From positions 111,828 through 175,827 of the forward strand of contig JAGVSM010004499.1 of NCBI GenBank assembly GCA_022494885.1: DNA of 64,000 nucleotides. Direction: 5' to 3'. The translations under genes and the position numbers were made by a program. The notes beneath the pieces are model-generated. The model was given only the letters and a program-made list of their open reading frames with translations, did no database searches and had not been told where the DNA came from. This DNA comes from Micrasema longulum. Taxonomy: Eukaryota; Arthropoda; Insecta; Trichoptera; Brachycentridae. Position 1 is the first letter of the stretch. Every line of letters starts with the position of its first letter. Positions 44,511-55,249 of the stretch are shown here, in pieces.

Positions 44511-44876
44511 ATTACAATTTTCAACAATATTTTGAGTTTGTCCAAATTTTTTTTTTTTTTAAATAAAAGAAAAAAGAAAAAAAAAAATCAGGCGTAGCCT
44601 AGTATGTATGTGAAATAATTCAATTAGATGAATCTCACCCGTATAAATAAAGGTTTCAGCTCTTTAACTTCACAAACATCAACAGATGAAAGAATTGAAG
44701 GAATCTAGATGTTAAAATATGGGCAAAATGGTGAATTTTACACAGTGTGTAAAGTGGCCACTTAAACCAGCCCATGACAGGTCATAAGCCCTGTATATGC
44801 CTAGACTTCTACATTACCTTCTCTTAAATGTTCTTCTATGTCTTAAATGTTGTAATATGTTAATTACAATTTTCAA
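44511..44876 (-). mobile_element. Family A repeat with 14-bp target duplication (A8)
   Basis: Z(+) start (aacaatattttgagtttgtc), an A-rich interruption, then X(-): gaatctcacccgtataaata, gtttcagctctttaacttca, ttttacacagtgtgtaaagt, ggccacttaaaccagcccat, gacaggtcataagccctgta and tgttgtaatatgtta. ATTACAATTTTCAA occurs at 44511-44524 and at 44863-44876. The last four bases of the first copy may belong to the element end. Confidence 0.8.
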
Positions 44877-45589
44877 TGGAGGTTTAACGTGCATTATATT
44901 TATGCTATCTTAAAGGTTCTACAATAGTTATATTTATCCTTCATCATATTTACATTCAATTAAACAGTTGTTTTCCCCTTTTAATATTTACAATACATTA
45001 CACTTATTAAGGTACATTCAAATAAACAAGACAAAAAAATTAACGAAGTAAAAGTTGTCGACAATGGCTCGCAAAATAACGCGGATCAACTGTCAAAATC
45101 ATCTAAATTTCATTCAAGTTTCCGTTATTTCCTGTTTACTTACAAAATCTTCATTGGCCTCCACTACCCTGCCTACTTTCCCATATTTTATATCCTTATA
45201 GACAAATAAGTCATAAAAACTTTAAACATTCTCTTACGGCATAAATCACCAATTATACGCAAGCCACCGTTACATATTTATGTATAATAGTTTATACATA
45301 TGATGGCGTTTGTTTATGAGCAGGATCTTAATATTTTTCATTTATCCGGTAATTATTTACGCTTCACGTCCATGTTAAGTCCTTCAAGGCGGATTAATGA
45401 TTTAACATAGACACCTCGTAGTTAAGTACAATCATAATTAAAATATAGGAAATAAATTAAACCGATGAATAGCTTAAATTGTTGTTTACCGGGTAAACAA
45501 TATATTAAGAGTCCATTGCAGGTGAAGTTTACTGGTGTTTTAAAAGCGAAGTAAACTCGTTACTTTGCATCTAAAAAATTCTTTTTTCC
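44877..45589. other. No gene seen
   Basis: AT-rich spacer without recognised features. Confidence 0.4.
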
Positions 45590-46145
45590 TGGACCTTTAC
45601 ATACAAAACATCCATGTTTTCAATCCAATTTCCCGTAGGGCTGAAGTTCCTCATTGTAACCGTATGAGAAACCGAACTTTGAATTTTTGTGTTTCTATTT
45701 TTGTTTTTTTCTCTAAAAAATTCCGCTCTAGACTTTATTTTTAGTTGTATTGCTTTTTTAAATGAGAAAGTTCAGTGCTACTGGAAATTGGATTTTTTTT
45801 TTCTTACACGTAGTAAAAATTAGAGCATTTAACTGTACCACTAAGTTTCCCCAATATGTAGGAGAAAAATATTAAGAATGAACTATTAAAAACGACGTCA
45901 CAAATTTTTCTAAATCAACCAATGATAGAGTGTTGTGAAAGATTTCCGGTTTCCGGAAAAATGACACACGAATCAGGACAACGTGCTACGTCTCGCGAGG
46001 AATAATTTTAAATAGACAAAACATTAATAAATCGTAGCGATAATAATACAATACAAAATAGTTTTATTAACAAAAATTGGCGAAGTTTGATAGTCTTTTA
46101 ACAAATTACAGTATTTTTTTAACATCACCGAATTTCACCACTATA
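45590..46145 (-). mobile_element. Family B repeats, one partial and one near-complete copy (B4)
   Basis: At 45617-45655 a plus-orientation right end (atttcccgtagggctgaagt, tcctcatt) stands alone. At 45759-46142 a reverse-orientation copy starts aatgagaaagttcagtg, continues gtaaaaattagagcatttaa, gacgtcaca, tcaaccaatgatagagtgtt, ggtttccgg, aatcgtagcgataata and ends near ttaacaaattacag. The two opposed ends form a local 30-bp inverted repeat. Confidence 0.65.
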
Positions 46146-46933
46146 AAAAATATTCTTTATCATTATTATTTATTTATTTTTGTATTGTTATTCTATTGAA
46201 TCACATGTTACTATAATTTAATTTATTTTAGTGTGTATCTTTTATTCCGGTTAAATATTGTGGCTTTACACGGGCACAGCCTTAAAAGCCTTAAAAGTTC
46301 ACGAGTATGTAAACGAGTGTAATTTTCAATGAATAAATATACAGATAGAATGGCTGACCTGTTAGATAATCATTCATCATTCAATTTGAAATTGTTTATG
46401 AACCCTAAACGAAGTAACTTTCTTTTTCATTATATTTAAATGTTACGCGTTATCAAAAAGTGATAAATCAACTTCCTAACTTGTTATAAATGTGATTATA
46501 AATCATTCCAGACACCTCGACGCTCCGAGTAAATTGTGTTATGTAAAAATACTCGAGGTATTACGGTAGTTGAGAATCGTACAGAAGAATTAAAATAATA
46601 TTAATATTACATAAAAGTAACAGTTAAAAACTAGTTAGGACATTTCGATTTCTGATTTAGTTTTTTTAAAGTACGCGTAACTAAGTAACTAATGTTGGAT
46701 TACTGATTAACTATGTAATTGCCTAATTTTGTTTTACATGTACAGTTCATTCAAATATTTAATAAACTTTGCTAATGCGTGCGTGACAAAACCTTTATAA
46801 ATAAAATTTTCTACTGTACCCACCAACGAAAGTTGTCTTTAAAGTAACGGTTTTGGTTTGCCATTTTATAAGTTATTTAATTGGAAACTTTTTTTATTGA
46901 TTTAAAATAAACTATCTAATGTGACCCAGAAGT
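46146..46933. other. No gene seen
   Basis: AT-rich; a perfect hairpin gtgaccca-gaag-tgggtcac lies at 46921-46940, overlapping the next element's left end. Confidence 0.45.
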
Positions 46934-48176
46934 GGGTCACAGTGGATCAAACTTAAGGTTACAGCGGATCAGACTAGAATACACTGAATTATGCTATAAC
47001 TATAAAAAATAATGTGATCATTTAAATAATGAACTGTTTGTTATTTGTACTTTATGATTCTTATTCTACCAGGCTTTAAATATAAAATATCATATTTTCT
47101 GTTTCGTGTATAAACTTGATTTTTAAATCGGGTATTGGTTGTTAATTATTGGACTTCCCTTTCCGTCTTGATGCTCTTCCCTATTTTCTTGGACCCGCTT
47201 TTGGTAATCCACGAACCTGGAAATGACTTACATTTATTTGTATTTAAAAAAAACGACCCGTTGTGACCCGAAATGAAACGATTCACTATAACCCAATTAC
47301 AGTTTTCGTAAATATAAAAATATAAAGGAAAATCCAACTTTTAAAAACAAAACATTTTATAAACACCGGTAAACGTCGTTTTGCGCCGGTTTAATTTAGG
47401 CCGGTTGGTGCCGGCGTGGAATTCCCCGGCTCAGCCGACACCAGACGACAGTAGGCGCTGCGATTCTAATAGCAGACATACTTTTACACGTTGTTTTATT
47501 CTATTACCGTGTACGCGAGCAGCCTGTTGTGTGTGTGAAATTGTTTCCGAGTTAGCTTTCGTTTTATTTTAAGAAATATTAAAAGGTACGATAATATTTT
47601 TTATTTTATTATTATCAAAATTAAAAGATATTTGTAATCTATGCTATGATTCTGCAAGAAAGGAAGCAACAATCAAAGCAAATGAAATTGGATGCTTTTT
47701 TTTAAAAAGTGTGAGAATTTAATTTAGTACCGACGAACTGTTGAGATAGTATTTACTATAAAAAATTCATTATTTATATCAAGAGATTATTATTTTTTAA
47801 AAAAGAATTTAAACTGTATTACATTTATAATTTATTTAGAATATATATATGATATGTATTAAATAAACATGTTAGATTGTTCTTGAAATTTGAACACGGA
47901 ACCTAACTTTATATCTTCCATTATTTTATGCCGATTTTTTTTACGGTGTCTCTCGGAACGAAACCCCGGCGTAAAACGACGTTTACCTGTGCATCTAAAA
48001 AAAATGTTTTGTCCTAATACATTGATAGAAGCGTCGCAGCATGTCCTCCAGCTCTGATGTCGCGAAGGTCACTAATGTGGCAGACGAGGGTATGAAAAGT
48101 GTCAACTAAACGGAAATGTGTGTATATTGCAAACGATCCACTGTGACCCGTGATGGCCGTGATCCACTGTTACCCC
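46934..48176. mobile_element. Composite inverted-repeat element with paired GGGTCACAGTGGATC motifs
   Basis: The left end carries GGGTCACAGTGGATCA (46934-46949) and a variant GGTTACAGCGGATCAGA (46957-46973). The right end carries the inverse complements at 48135-48149 and 48160-48176. Each end thus has two motif copies about 24 bp apart, and the 1.24 kb between them includes the pogo-like remnant. Similar gtgaccc/gggtcac words recur inside (about 47274). A reverse-strand 63-codon frame (47337-47146) is unrecognised. The heptamer CACAGTG resembles Transib/RAG-type ends, but no 5-bp duplication is visible, so I do not assign a superfamily. Confidence 0.55.
47346..48012 (+). mobile_element. Pogo/Tigger-like transposon remnant
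   Basis: Arms 47346-47390 and 47965-48012 pair: acaaaacatttt, then CCGGTAAACGTCGTTTTGCG / CAGGTAAACGTCGTTTTACG and CCGG. The right end continues with a ggtttcgttcc block. This resembles Tigger-type inverted repeats (CAG...TCGTTT...GGTTCCGTTCC). A short frame at 47646-47705 encodes RKQQSKQMKLDAFF and a stop. QMKLDAFF fits the PCNA-binding consensus Q-x-x-[ILM]-x-x-F-F, a motif reported at the C-terminus of Drosophila pogo transposase. No DDE domain is present, so this is an internally deleted copy. Confidence 0.55.
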
Positions 48177-48384
48177 TGCTCCCCTACTCGTTCCTCCGAC
48201 AGGCGCTAACTCGATATTAGTAACACCAGCCTAGGGATAATAATATACTCGTATAACGTATTTTATTGTAAAGTAATCCATAATAATGGTAAAATAGTCA
48301 CGTACAGTGCGTTCGAATGTTTAATAAGCCTATGTTAATTTGTTAGTACCTGTTTTTTGTAGTTTTTTTAATCACTCACTATGT
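48177..48384. other. No gene seen
   Basis: AT-rich spacer. Confidence 0.4.
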
Positions 48385-48450
48385 GGTGGGGTGAGTCCGC
48401 GACCTAGCCACGGGACCACAACCCGGCTCACAATTTTTAACAATTGACAA
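48385..48450 (-). repeat. tRNA-like SINE head fragment (second SINE family)
   Basis: The reverse strand reads gagccgggttgtggtcccgt then ggctaggtcgcggactcacc, matching 35350-35385. The A-box-like TGGCTAGGTCG is well formed here; the B box is missing. Confidence 0.6.
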
Positions 48451-48779
48451 TCCTCACTTTTCGGCGAGATGTTAGATACCATCTCCCCATTTAACTGTAA
48501 TTTGTGAATTGAACTTTTAAAAATCTACATCTGCTCTAGATCCGTTTGCGAGTTTGCTGAAGTGTATTTTCGGACCTCGTTGATAGATTGCACAATTATT
48601 AAATCAAAGTTAAACTTAGATTTTACATGACATAAAACGCTAATGATTATGTCAATATTAGTTATTACAATATACAATACAATAATTACTTTTTCTCTTA
48701 TATCACTCAAATTACATACATTCATATTATTATTATAAATTAAATTTCTCTTTTGAAATTTTGTATTACTTCTAAAATC
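48451..48779. other. No gene seen
   Basis: AT-rich; a 66-codon reverse frame has no recognised content. Confidence 0.4.
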
Positions 48780-49525
48780 GCTTTAATGAAATTTTATCGA
48801 CTTCCCTTGGTTTAAAATCTTCTCCTTATATTGCTTTTTCAAATTTTAAATGATTACTTGCCATACTTGTTATTCCTTCTTTATTTTTTCTTTTTTCTCT
48901 GCTGCCATTGGCATGTTTTTATACTTGTTATACTTTTAAACTACTTTTAATTACTTATATTATATATGTTAATAAAATCAATATATTGCTGCTCTTACTA
49001 TAATGTGTCATTAATTTTGAAGATGTTTTTAAATTGACCTAAATTTAAATTTACTGTCTTATATTTCACTTAAAGATTCTTCTCATCGTTTCTTTGAATC
49101 CCTTAAAATAAATATGTGTTTATGTTTTCCTTTTTTAAAAAAAAATGTTATTACTATTTTATTTTATTTTTACATCTGAGTATGTTTTTCATTCTTTATT
49201 TCCATTCTTAATTCTTAATTACTCTTACAAGTTTTCTTCATTTTAATATTATTTCCATTTGTAAATACTCACTACAAACTACAAACCTTAAAATATATTT
49301 TTTTCACTTAAATTTAAATTTTTAAACAACTTTCATTTATGTTTTCTTTTTCCTTCTCTTTTTTATACTTTCATAATTAACATTAGATTTAATTGCTTTT
49401 TAATATGGAAACTTCACTGGTCCATTAGAATTAAGTCCAATTGTGTAAAATATTATACTTTGTAACTGTTCTGTATGTTTCCTGAATAAAAGAAAATAAA
49501 AAATAAAATAAAAATAAATAAAAAA
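48780..49525 (+). mobile_element. LINE 3' UTR copy (full length for this family)
   Basis: Aligned with 27540-28072 (tttggtttaaaatcttctcc, tattgctttttcaaatttta, aaactacttttaattact) and with 14936-15072 (aatatggaaacttcactggt, ccattagaattaagtccaat, ctgtatgtttcctgaataaa, A-rich tail). It therefore links the two other copies into one family about 700 bp long at the 3' end. No coding part is attached. Confidence 0.75.
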
Positions 49526-49778
49526 TTAGTTCAATAATAATAATAAACAGTTGAATAGATCTCCTGAAAAGGCTAAAGTATTCCATTCCTCGTATGGCGC
49601 TCCCATTTAGAGCTATTTGCTACCGATAAAATGAGTTCTAGAATATACCGACCGCTTTACAAAGTAGCTATTCGCTTAACGAAGTGTTATTTGATTGCTG
49701 GAATGAGTTTTTCCTTCGAAAATGAATCAGTGTCTCGACCGCCGCCCACTGCGCACCTTGACTCACAATTCTACACCG
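49526..49778. other. No gene seen
   Basis: Mixed composition; no recognised features. Confidence 0.4.
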
Positions 49779-49807
49779 ACCCAACCTAACCTAACTTAAC
49801 CTAACCT
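49779..49807. repeat. Interstitial telomere-like repeat (AACCT)n
   Basis: acccaacctaacctaactta then acctaaccta contains five near-perfect AACCT units, the C-rich strand of the arthropod TTAGG telomere repeat. A looser relative lies at 16400-16450. Confidence 0.65.
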
Positions 49808-50164
49808 ATAACTAGAGTCGGTAATCTCTGTCGATATCTCTCGATTAGGTCCGCCGGTGCGTCGCTCTACCGGATTAGCTGATGAAAACGTCATTACTAA
49901 TAAAATAGTCATTAATTCACTTATACTCGTACCTACACGACCCACCCTGTCTAATGACGAGCTTATAACACGGCGATTGTGAACGCAGCTATGCAGAAAG
50001 CAGCCAGCCATAGAAAAGCAAAAGAGTATTTTGTAAAAAGAGTAAATAATCAAATCTACGCAACCGTTAGAATGTTTTTTACTTCGATTTTAATTCGTTT
50101 GTTATCTTCTTCGTCAAGTCATTTTTAAATTAAAGAATTTATAAAATTAAAATACTTTTAAATT
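49808..50164. other. No gene seen
   Basis: An 85-codon reverse frame (50053-49796) runs through the telomere-like tract and is not credible. atgcagaaagcagccagcca near 49992 echoes family E. Confidence 0.4.
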
Positions 50165-50815
50165 CCATTCCATTCAATTCAATTATTTTATTTTAAATAT
50201 AACATATACATTACAAACATATATTCATCACGTACATATTATAAAAAAGAAAAAAAATACACGAAAGAGACTCATGTCAAAGTAGTAGGAGAATCCTGCT
50301 CCGGAAAACTCCTTCGGGTACATGGAACAGATCTATATCCAGAGCGATGGTGTTCAGCATAGTGGTTGCCCTTCCAACAGGCATAACCATAGGCAGGTTG
50401 GTTTTGAATATCGGAATATGAAACAATCTATGCTGACGCTGTCTTAGGTAATTATCAGGAACATACAAACCAATACTCATCATAATCTCAGAATTATCGA
50501 TCATACCGCGCAAAAATCGATAAAAATGTGTGGTCAAATACACATTTCTTCTAGTCTCTAAACTGTTGTAGCCAAGCATACCCTGGAGAAACTCGGTCGG
50601 GTAGAGCCAAGGATAATACCCGCACTCTCTCATGTAGAGATATCTCAGAAACTTCTTTTGGATTTTCTCTATCATAAGAGAGTACTTCAGTTCACGTGGC
50701 CCCCAAATCATCGAGCCACTCTCCAGTCTACTTCGCATCGAGGAGTTGTAAAGAGTTCTCAGTACGCGGGTATTTTCGAAAACCCTGAAAATACTTCTGT
50801 ATGTATCCACTTAAA
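50165..50815 (-). pseudogene. Jockey-like LINE C-terminus with 3' tail
   Basis: The reverse frame 50810-50277 is open for 177 residues. It has LRTLYNSSMRSRLESGSMIW, then MIEKIQKKFLRYLYMRECGY, LYPTEFLQGMLGYNSLETRR and the HRLFHIPIFKTNLPM block. These are the consecutive conserved segments after the RT domain in jockey-like elements ('LY-slvRs-LEy-s-iWsP', 'ie-iQkkFlryl', 'LF-vP---tn'). A TATTTTATTTT-type tail lies at 50180-50195. This is the longest uninterrupted jockey-like frame in the window, but it lacks the catalytic domain. Confidence 0.85.
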
Positions 50816-50879
50816 TGTATCCAAAAGAACTAGATTTCTGGAGGCATTGACCTTCCCATTTTGTGTTGTGGGTGTTTAC
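50816..50879. other. Junction between LINE fragment and family E
   Basis: Short segment with no recognised features. Confidence 0.4.
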
Positions 50880-51090
50880 TCTAAATTGAGAAATGCCGTT
50901 TTAGTGATCAACACTATTTTCAGAAGATGATTATTACAGTTTTTTGCATGAAAGCGGCCTGAATGTCTTTAGCAGAACATATAATGGAGCTAACTTCACC
51001 CGATTACACCAATATATATTTTTTCAAAATTGTAGACTGGCTGCTTTCTGCATAACTACGTTCATTTGATTCGCGATTCGTGTAAGGCTG
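50880..51090 (+). repeat. Family E repeat, copy 2
   Basis: aaattgagaaatgccgtttt, gatcaacactattttcag, gattattacag, atgaaagcggcctgaatg, gcagaacatataatgg and gactggctgctttctgcata match the reverse complement of 33560-33770. Confidence 0.65.
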
Positions 51091-51387
51091 TCTAACTGAG
51101 CTAGTACCTCTTTTTTAAAACAAAGTTTATCCAAATAAAAAAAAATAAAAAACAAAATTTCAAGTTTGTTTAAAACAACGTTACCTATTCTTCCTTTTAT
51201 ATAAAAAAATATGCATGTCTTCGCATGTGGATAGTGATTTGATATCTCTTTTTATAGGATCGTTAAGGGCAACGTTATATTTATAGCTAAGATGTTACTA
51301 GTATAGGAGTAAAATGTCTATTTATTAAACGTCAGTGTTAAAAATGGCTCGGCAAATAAATGTTTGTCGCAAAAGTCGAAATGAGCA
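51091..51387. other. No gene seen
   Basis: AT-rich spacer. Confidence 0.4.
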
Positions 51388-52066
51388 GTTCACTATGGAG
51401 CCCTGGTCCCGATTCTGATGTATGGGAGTGAAGTAGGACTTGTAAAAACAGGGATAAAAGTAAGCGGAATGCTGTCGAAATGCGATCTCTCAGGCGAACG
51501 TGTGGTTAAACTATGTACAATAGACGCACAAATGTTGAGATCCGTACATTTATGTAAGGCTGAGATGAGCACTATCGACAAAATCAAGAAAAAAGTTCCG
51601 CGTTGGTTTAGACATGTAGAGCGAATGGACAGCGAAAAAACGGCTAAAAATATTTACAATGCGAATGTTGATGGATGCAGAAATAGAGTAGCTCAGACGC
51701 TGAAGTCTTTGTGGGCTTTTTTTCCAAATTATGTTACAGCTTAACTTTAAGATGTATTTTTTAAAGTGTATTTTTGTAATTAAAATTCTATGTAAATATA
51801 TGTATGGAAAAATAAACAAATAAAAAAAAATTTAAAAAAGAGGAAGACCGAAAAAGACATGGCATCTAAAAATAATAAAATAAATCAAATAAATACTTAA
51901 AGATGGACATGTCAAAAGCCAGAATAATCGGCGCGCATGTATGAGAAGATGTATCGATGTAGAGGAAGCGAGATCTGGATGGAAAGATATAATGATGTGG
52001 CGTTATATCCTCTCTGCCTACCCTTACGGGAAAACGGCGTGATGGTTTGTTGTTGTTGTCGACGTT
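51388..52066 (+). pseudogene. LINE C-terminal fragment (WFGHVERM family) interrupted by an insertion
   Basis: Begins within the region matching VHNGVLVPTLVYGSE of the 59.8 kb copy (here LMYGSE). It continues STIDKIKKKVPRWFRHVERM, then DSEKTAKNIYNANVDGCRN, and is broken at 51689 by a 146-bp insert. It resumes at 51843 (ggaagaccgaaaaagacatg) through ctctctgcctacccttacgg, and ends in a (TTG)n-like tail at about 52047-52065. Several frameshifts follow the insert. 5'-truncated and dead. Confidence 0.85.
51681..51842 (+). mobile_element. 146-bp retro-insertion nested in the LINE fragment
   Basis: The inserted block starts tagctcagacgctgaagtct and ends in gaaaaataaacaaataaa plus an A-rich tract. 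It is flanked by aaatagag (51681-51688) and aaaaagag (51835-51842), an 8-bp duplication with one mismatch. Removing it restores the family sequence CRNRGRPKKTWH. An A-rich tail and an AATAAA signal suggest a truncated LINE or SINE. Confidence 0.75.
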
Positions 52067-52677
52067 GTTGAAAATGCAATAAGTTTGATTATTTTCGGAA
52101 CACGTTCCTTTCGCGCGCAAAGAATGTGGCCCTTGCTGTGTGGCTCGACTGCAGTCGACAGGTTGTCGACACGACCCGCTGGAGGGTCAACGGGTCGACT
52201 CAAATATTATTAAGTGCGCTGTTCTGTCACATATCATATATTGCAATGTTTACCCTGGACGGCCTGGATGGCCTGGACCCGGACTGAATACCTTGAACCA
52301 CAGCTATATTTCCTTTGGAATTCGGACCAATATGGTGCTTTATGAAGCTGATGTCAGTTAATTAGTAGATAAACATGAAATGAAATCGCATTATAAAATA
52401 AACTTAATTACATACTAAAATTCGTGTTTAATATAATTCATTTACAATGTCTCATTTCGGGTAATTCAAAATATGCGTATTTTAAACCTTTTTAGACAAT
52501 TTATCTGATGTCAAACGAAAAAAAAATATTACCCTTTCCATCGTAAATTTAAAATAAAACCTATTGTTGATTAGGTGTCGTTATATCCGAAGATGACTTA
52601 AAACTTTACACGAGTAAATTAATAATTAAATTTCGTATAGAAGAGGGGATTGAGGACTCATGACTATCGTCAAAGAT
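52067..52677. other. No gene seen
   Basis: A GC-richer patch at 52135-52200 contains several gtcgac sites (ctgcagtcgacaggttgtcg). The rest is AT-rich. Confidence 0.4.
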
Positions 52678-53082
52678 ATATCATTCAACAATATTTTGAA
52701 TTTGTCAAAATTTTTGAAGTCTAGGACTGAATTCAACTCCCTATGAAGTTGTTAGTATTAACACGTTACAATAGAAATGAAGAACATTTCAGAGAAGGTA
52801 ATATGGCAGTCTAGGCATCTACAGGACTTATGACCCGTCATTGGCCGGTTTAAGTGGCCACTTTATACACTGATTAACATTCACCATTCTGCCCATATTT
52901 GAACATCGATAGTCCTTCAATTCTTTCATCTGTTGATGTTTGTGAAGTTAAAGAGTTTAAACCTTTATTTATGCGGGTGAGATTCATCTCATTAAATGTA
53001 GATGTACACGTAATGCCTAGACTTCCATATTACCTTTTCTAAAATGTTTTTCATATCTGTTGTAATATGTTAAAATATCATT
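52678..53082 (+). mobile_element. Family A repeat with 8-bp flanking duplication (A9)
   Basis: Z(+) (caacaatattttgaatttgt, caactccctatgaagttgtt), X(+) (gaagaacatttcagagaagg, aggcatctacaggacttatg, ccgtcattggccggtttaag, tggccactttatacac) to gcgggtgagattcatctc, then a short X(-) (aatgcctagacttccatatt ... tgttgtaatatgtta). atatcatt lies at 52678-52685 and 53075-53082. Confidence 0.8.
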
Positions 53083-53189
53083 TTTATTCGGTCAGAAAAT
53101 TAGAGTTGACTTTCGTCGATTTATCTATAAACACCAATTCGTTTCAATAATTTTTAGTACATTTATTATTATGAATACACGCGGTTTAA

Positions 53190-53242
53190 TTTTTTTTATT
53201 CGACGCGCCGCGGCGCGTCGAATAAAAAAAAACGACGCGTCG
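53190..53242. repeat. Perfect 42-bp palindrome plus adjacent 10-bp palindrome
   Basis: Bases 53190-53231 are a perfect inverted repeat with no spacer: eight T, attcgacgcgccg, then its exact inverse complement cggcgcgtcgaat and eight A. cgacgcgtcg (53233-53242) is a second perfect palindrome sharing the cgacgcg word. The GC-rich core stands out from AT-rich flanks. Confidence 0.95.
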
Positions 53243-53744
53243 TGTTAATTTTCTCACATTGGATACACTTGTCCGGTGGCAATTTCCATTTGGAAACCAG
53301 TCGGAAACAGCTGTCACCCTCCGTCAGCCACTATCCACCATCTTTAGCCTCATGTCACCTGTCATCCATTTGTCTTCAGTACCTAATCTGTCGCTGGAGC
53401 CTCTTGTGCAGTGCGACAAACTTATCTGTAGAACAACCAGAAACGAACTGACAATGACGGCGCCATTTTGGATACACGTCATTCCGCTGTCAGATTCTGT
53501 TCAGTCGCCAGTGTAGGTAATAGTACTTCTGTTATTATTGATGATTGAATATTTTTATTAAAAAAGTCATCACATTCTTATGTTAACAAATATTTAGATT
53601 TGGTTACCACTTATTGAAGTCTTGTTAAAAAATAGTTATCGAGTTGTGGTGGAGCAATAGGTAAGCAGACTTCGAAACTTTGAACCTTAGAACTCTGTTT
53701 TTGAGTCCGTAACACTGCCAAGGAACCACAGCAAGATTCGTTAT
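53243..53744. other. No gene assigned
   Basis: 53242-53520 is GC-richer with two overlapping open frames and gacggcgccattttggatac near 53456; no domain recognised. 53640-53700 (ttgtggtggagcaataggta) faintly resembles a tRNA head. Confidence 0.3.
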
Positions 53745-54012
53745 TATTTTATCAATATTTAATATGTAACATGGACACAATACGAGAATATCGGAAAAAT
53801 ATATTGTACAACCTTCTAAAACGAGACAAGGACAGTCGAGACTAATGAACCAGGGACTGAAATTATACAATAAACTACCAGACAAAACTAAACAAAAGAC
53901 TTAGACAAACTTTTCAAAAGATATAAAAAATATTATTATCAACATCAGAGTATGATTATATATTATTTTTGTAAAATGAATGTAATAATCCGTAAGGGTT
54001 AATAAATAAATT
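53745..54012 (+). pseudogene. CR1/jockey-like LINE C-terminal remnant and 3' end
   Basis: NQGLKLYNKLPDKTKQ in one frame and DLDKLFKRYKKYY in another reproduce the final 'G-klYN-LP---k-----FKk-lk-y' block, with a frameshift between. A small hairpin (aatccgtaagggtta) and ataaataaatt follow, matching the standard 3' end. The reverse-strand open frame over it is a shadow. Confidence 0.6.
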
Positions 54013-54799
54013 TTCAAATGTTTTTACTCATCACTTTGTCCCCTGCCATCTCTTTTCCAACGAGCTTGTGGTTTTTTTAAACGAAAACCCGTTAAATAAA
54101 ATTTAAACTCAATTTACAATTTTTATTCGCCAACGAAATTGATTTTTTACTTTTATCGGAATATTTTATCTTGTAAAAGGAGTAATACAAAAGTACCCAT
54201 AATATTTGGTTGCATGCAGCGCTAATTCATTTTAATAAAACTAGTAAGATCTGTGGTTTGTTTTTCAATATTTTTACATGTTTTGTTGCCCAGCCAAGAG
54301 GCCCAGTTTCGAGGCCAGAGGCCCAATTTCAGCACAGTTTTTGGAACGGTTTTCAGATACGGGCACGACTGTGGCGCCCTCCTCTAATAACTAATAATCC
54401 TACATATAGGTTTGTTGCACTGTAGCGAGTGGTGAGTAGCGACGACATATCGTAAATAATGCATTATTTACTTCGGCGACGAAGTGCAACTTGCGGAATG
54501 CGCTTTATTTATAGAAATAAGAGCTAAGAATGGCTCGTTTCTCCATAATAGAAGCGGCATATTGGTTCATTTTTGCATTTATGGGTGAAGACAAACACGT
54601 GACTGTACTGGCGAGAATATGCTAACAGGAGCCAGTTAGGGTTTAGCTTTTACATACATATATTACATCTACAGTACTTACTTGGAATCTTGGCAGAATT
54701 CCACGTAAAAGGAGAATCCTTTTAACAAAACTGTTTTTCACATCCCCATCTTAGGATATGTTTGAGGACACGCACAGCACGTAGTTTAAAAAAAAAAAA
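54013..54799. other. No gene seen
   Basis: A GC-richer stretch at 54285-54430 has ggcccag-type short repeats (aagaggcccagtttcgaggc, cagaggcccaatttcag). The rest is AT-rich. Confidence 0.4.
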
Positions 54800-55240
54800 A
54801 TTAAAAAATAAAGTAATTTTGATATTGATATATTTAACGATACATTAAATAATTTATAAAATCAAATACATAGTCCCTTATTTTAATTAGGTAAAATTGT
54901 GACAACCTGTTGTTATGATTAATTATTGTAATAAGTAGAAACTTTATAACATTAATAGTATTCAATTAAACTTTTCCATTTCAAAAAAAACTTTTTATTA
55001 CTTATTTGTGTTGTGTTCCATATAATATTAATGAACAACATGTATACTTTACAAATTGTAAAATTAATATTTAAAGTACTAACATTGTAGTTATTCATTT
55101 TAGTAATAATAAAACAACTTTATTTTTAACCACTTATTGTCAAAGTGTGTAGCTTTGAAACCGGTCGGTAGTTAAAAACAAAGTTGTTTCATTATTATTA
55201 TTAAAACAAATTGTGATTATTGTATCAATGTCGTAAAATA
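54800..55240 (+). repeat. Family D repeat, uninterrupted copy
   Basis: ttgatattgatatatttaac, aaatcaaatacatagtccct, ttaggtaaaattgtgacaac, attcaattaaac, tgtgttgtgttccatataat and gattattgtatcaatgtcgt match 33785-35050 minus its nested block. Within it, 55146-55172 reads tagctttgaaaccggtcggt, like the 3' half of the hammerhead-like motifs. Confidence 0.65.
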
Positions 55241-55249
55241 TCGATCATC

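Noticed and set aside
46934..46949. Transib/RAG-type recombination signal (CACAGTG)
   Set aside because: The heptamer is present, but the inverse repeat extends outward past it (GGGT...), and no 5-bp duplication or transposase was found.
53190..53242. CRISPR-like or terminator structure
   Set aside because: A eukaryotic AT-rich retroelement context with no spacer array and no upstream transcription unit; the palindrome is single.
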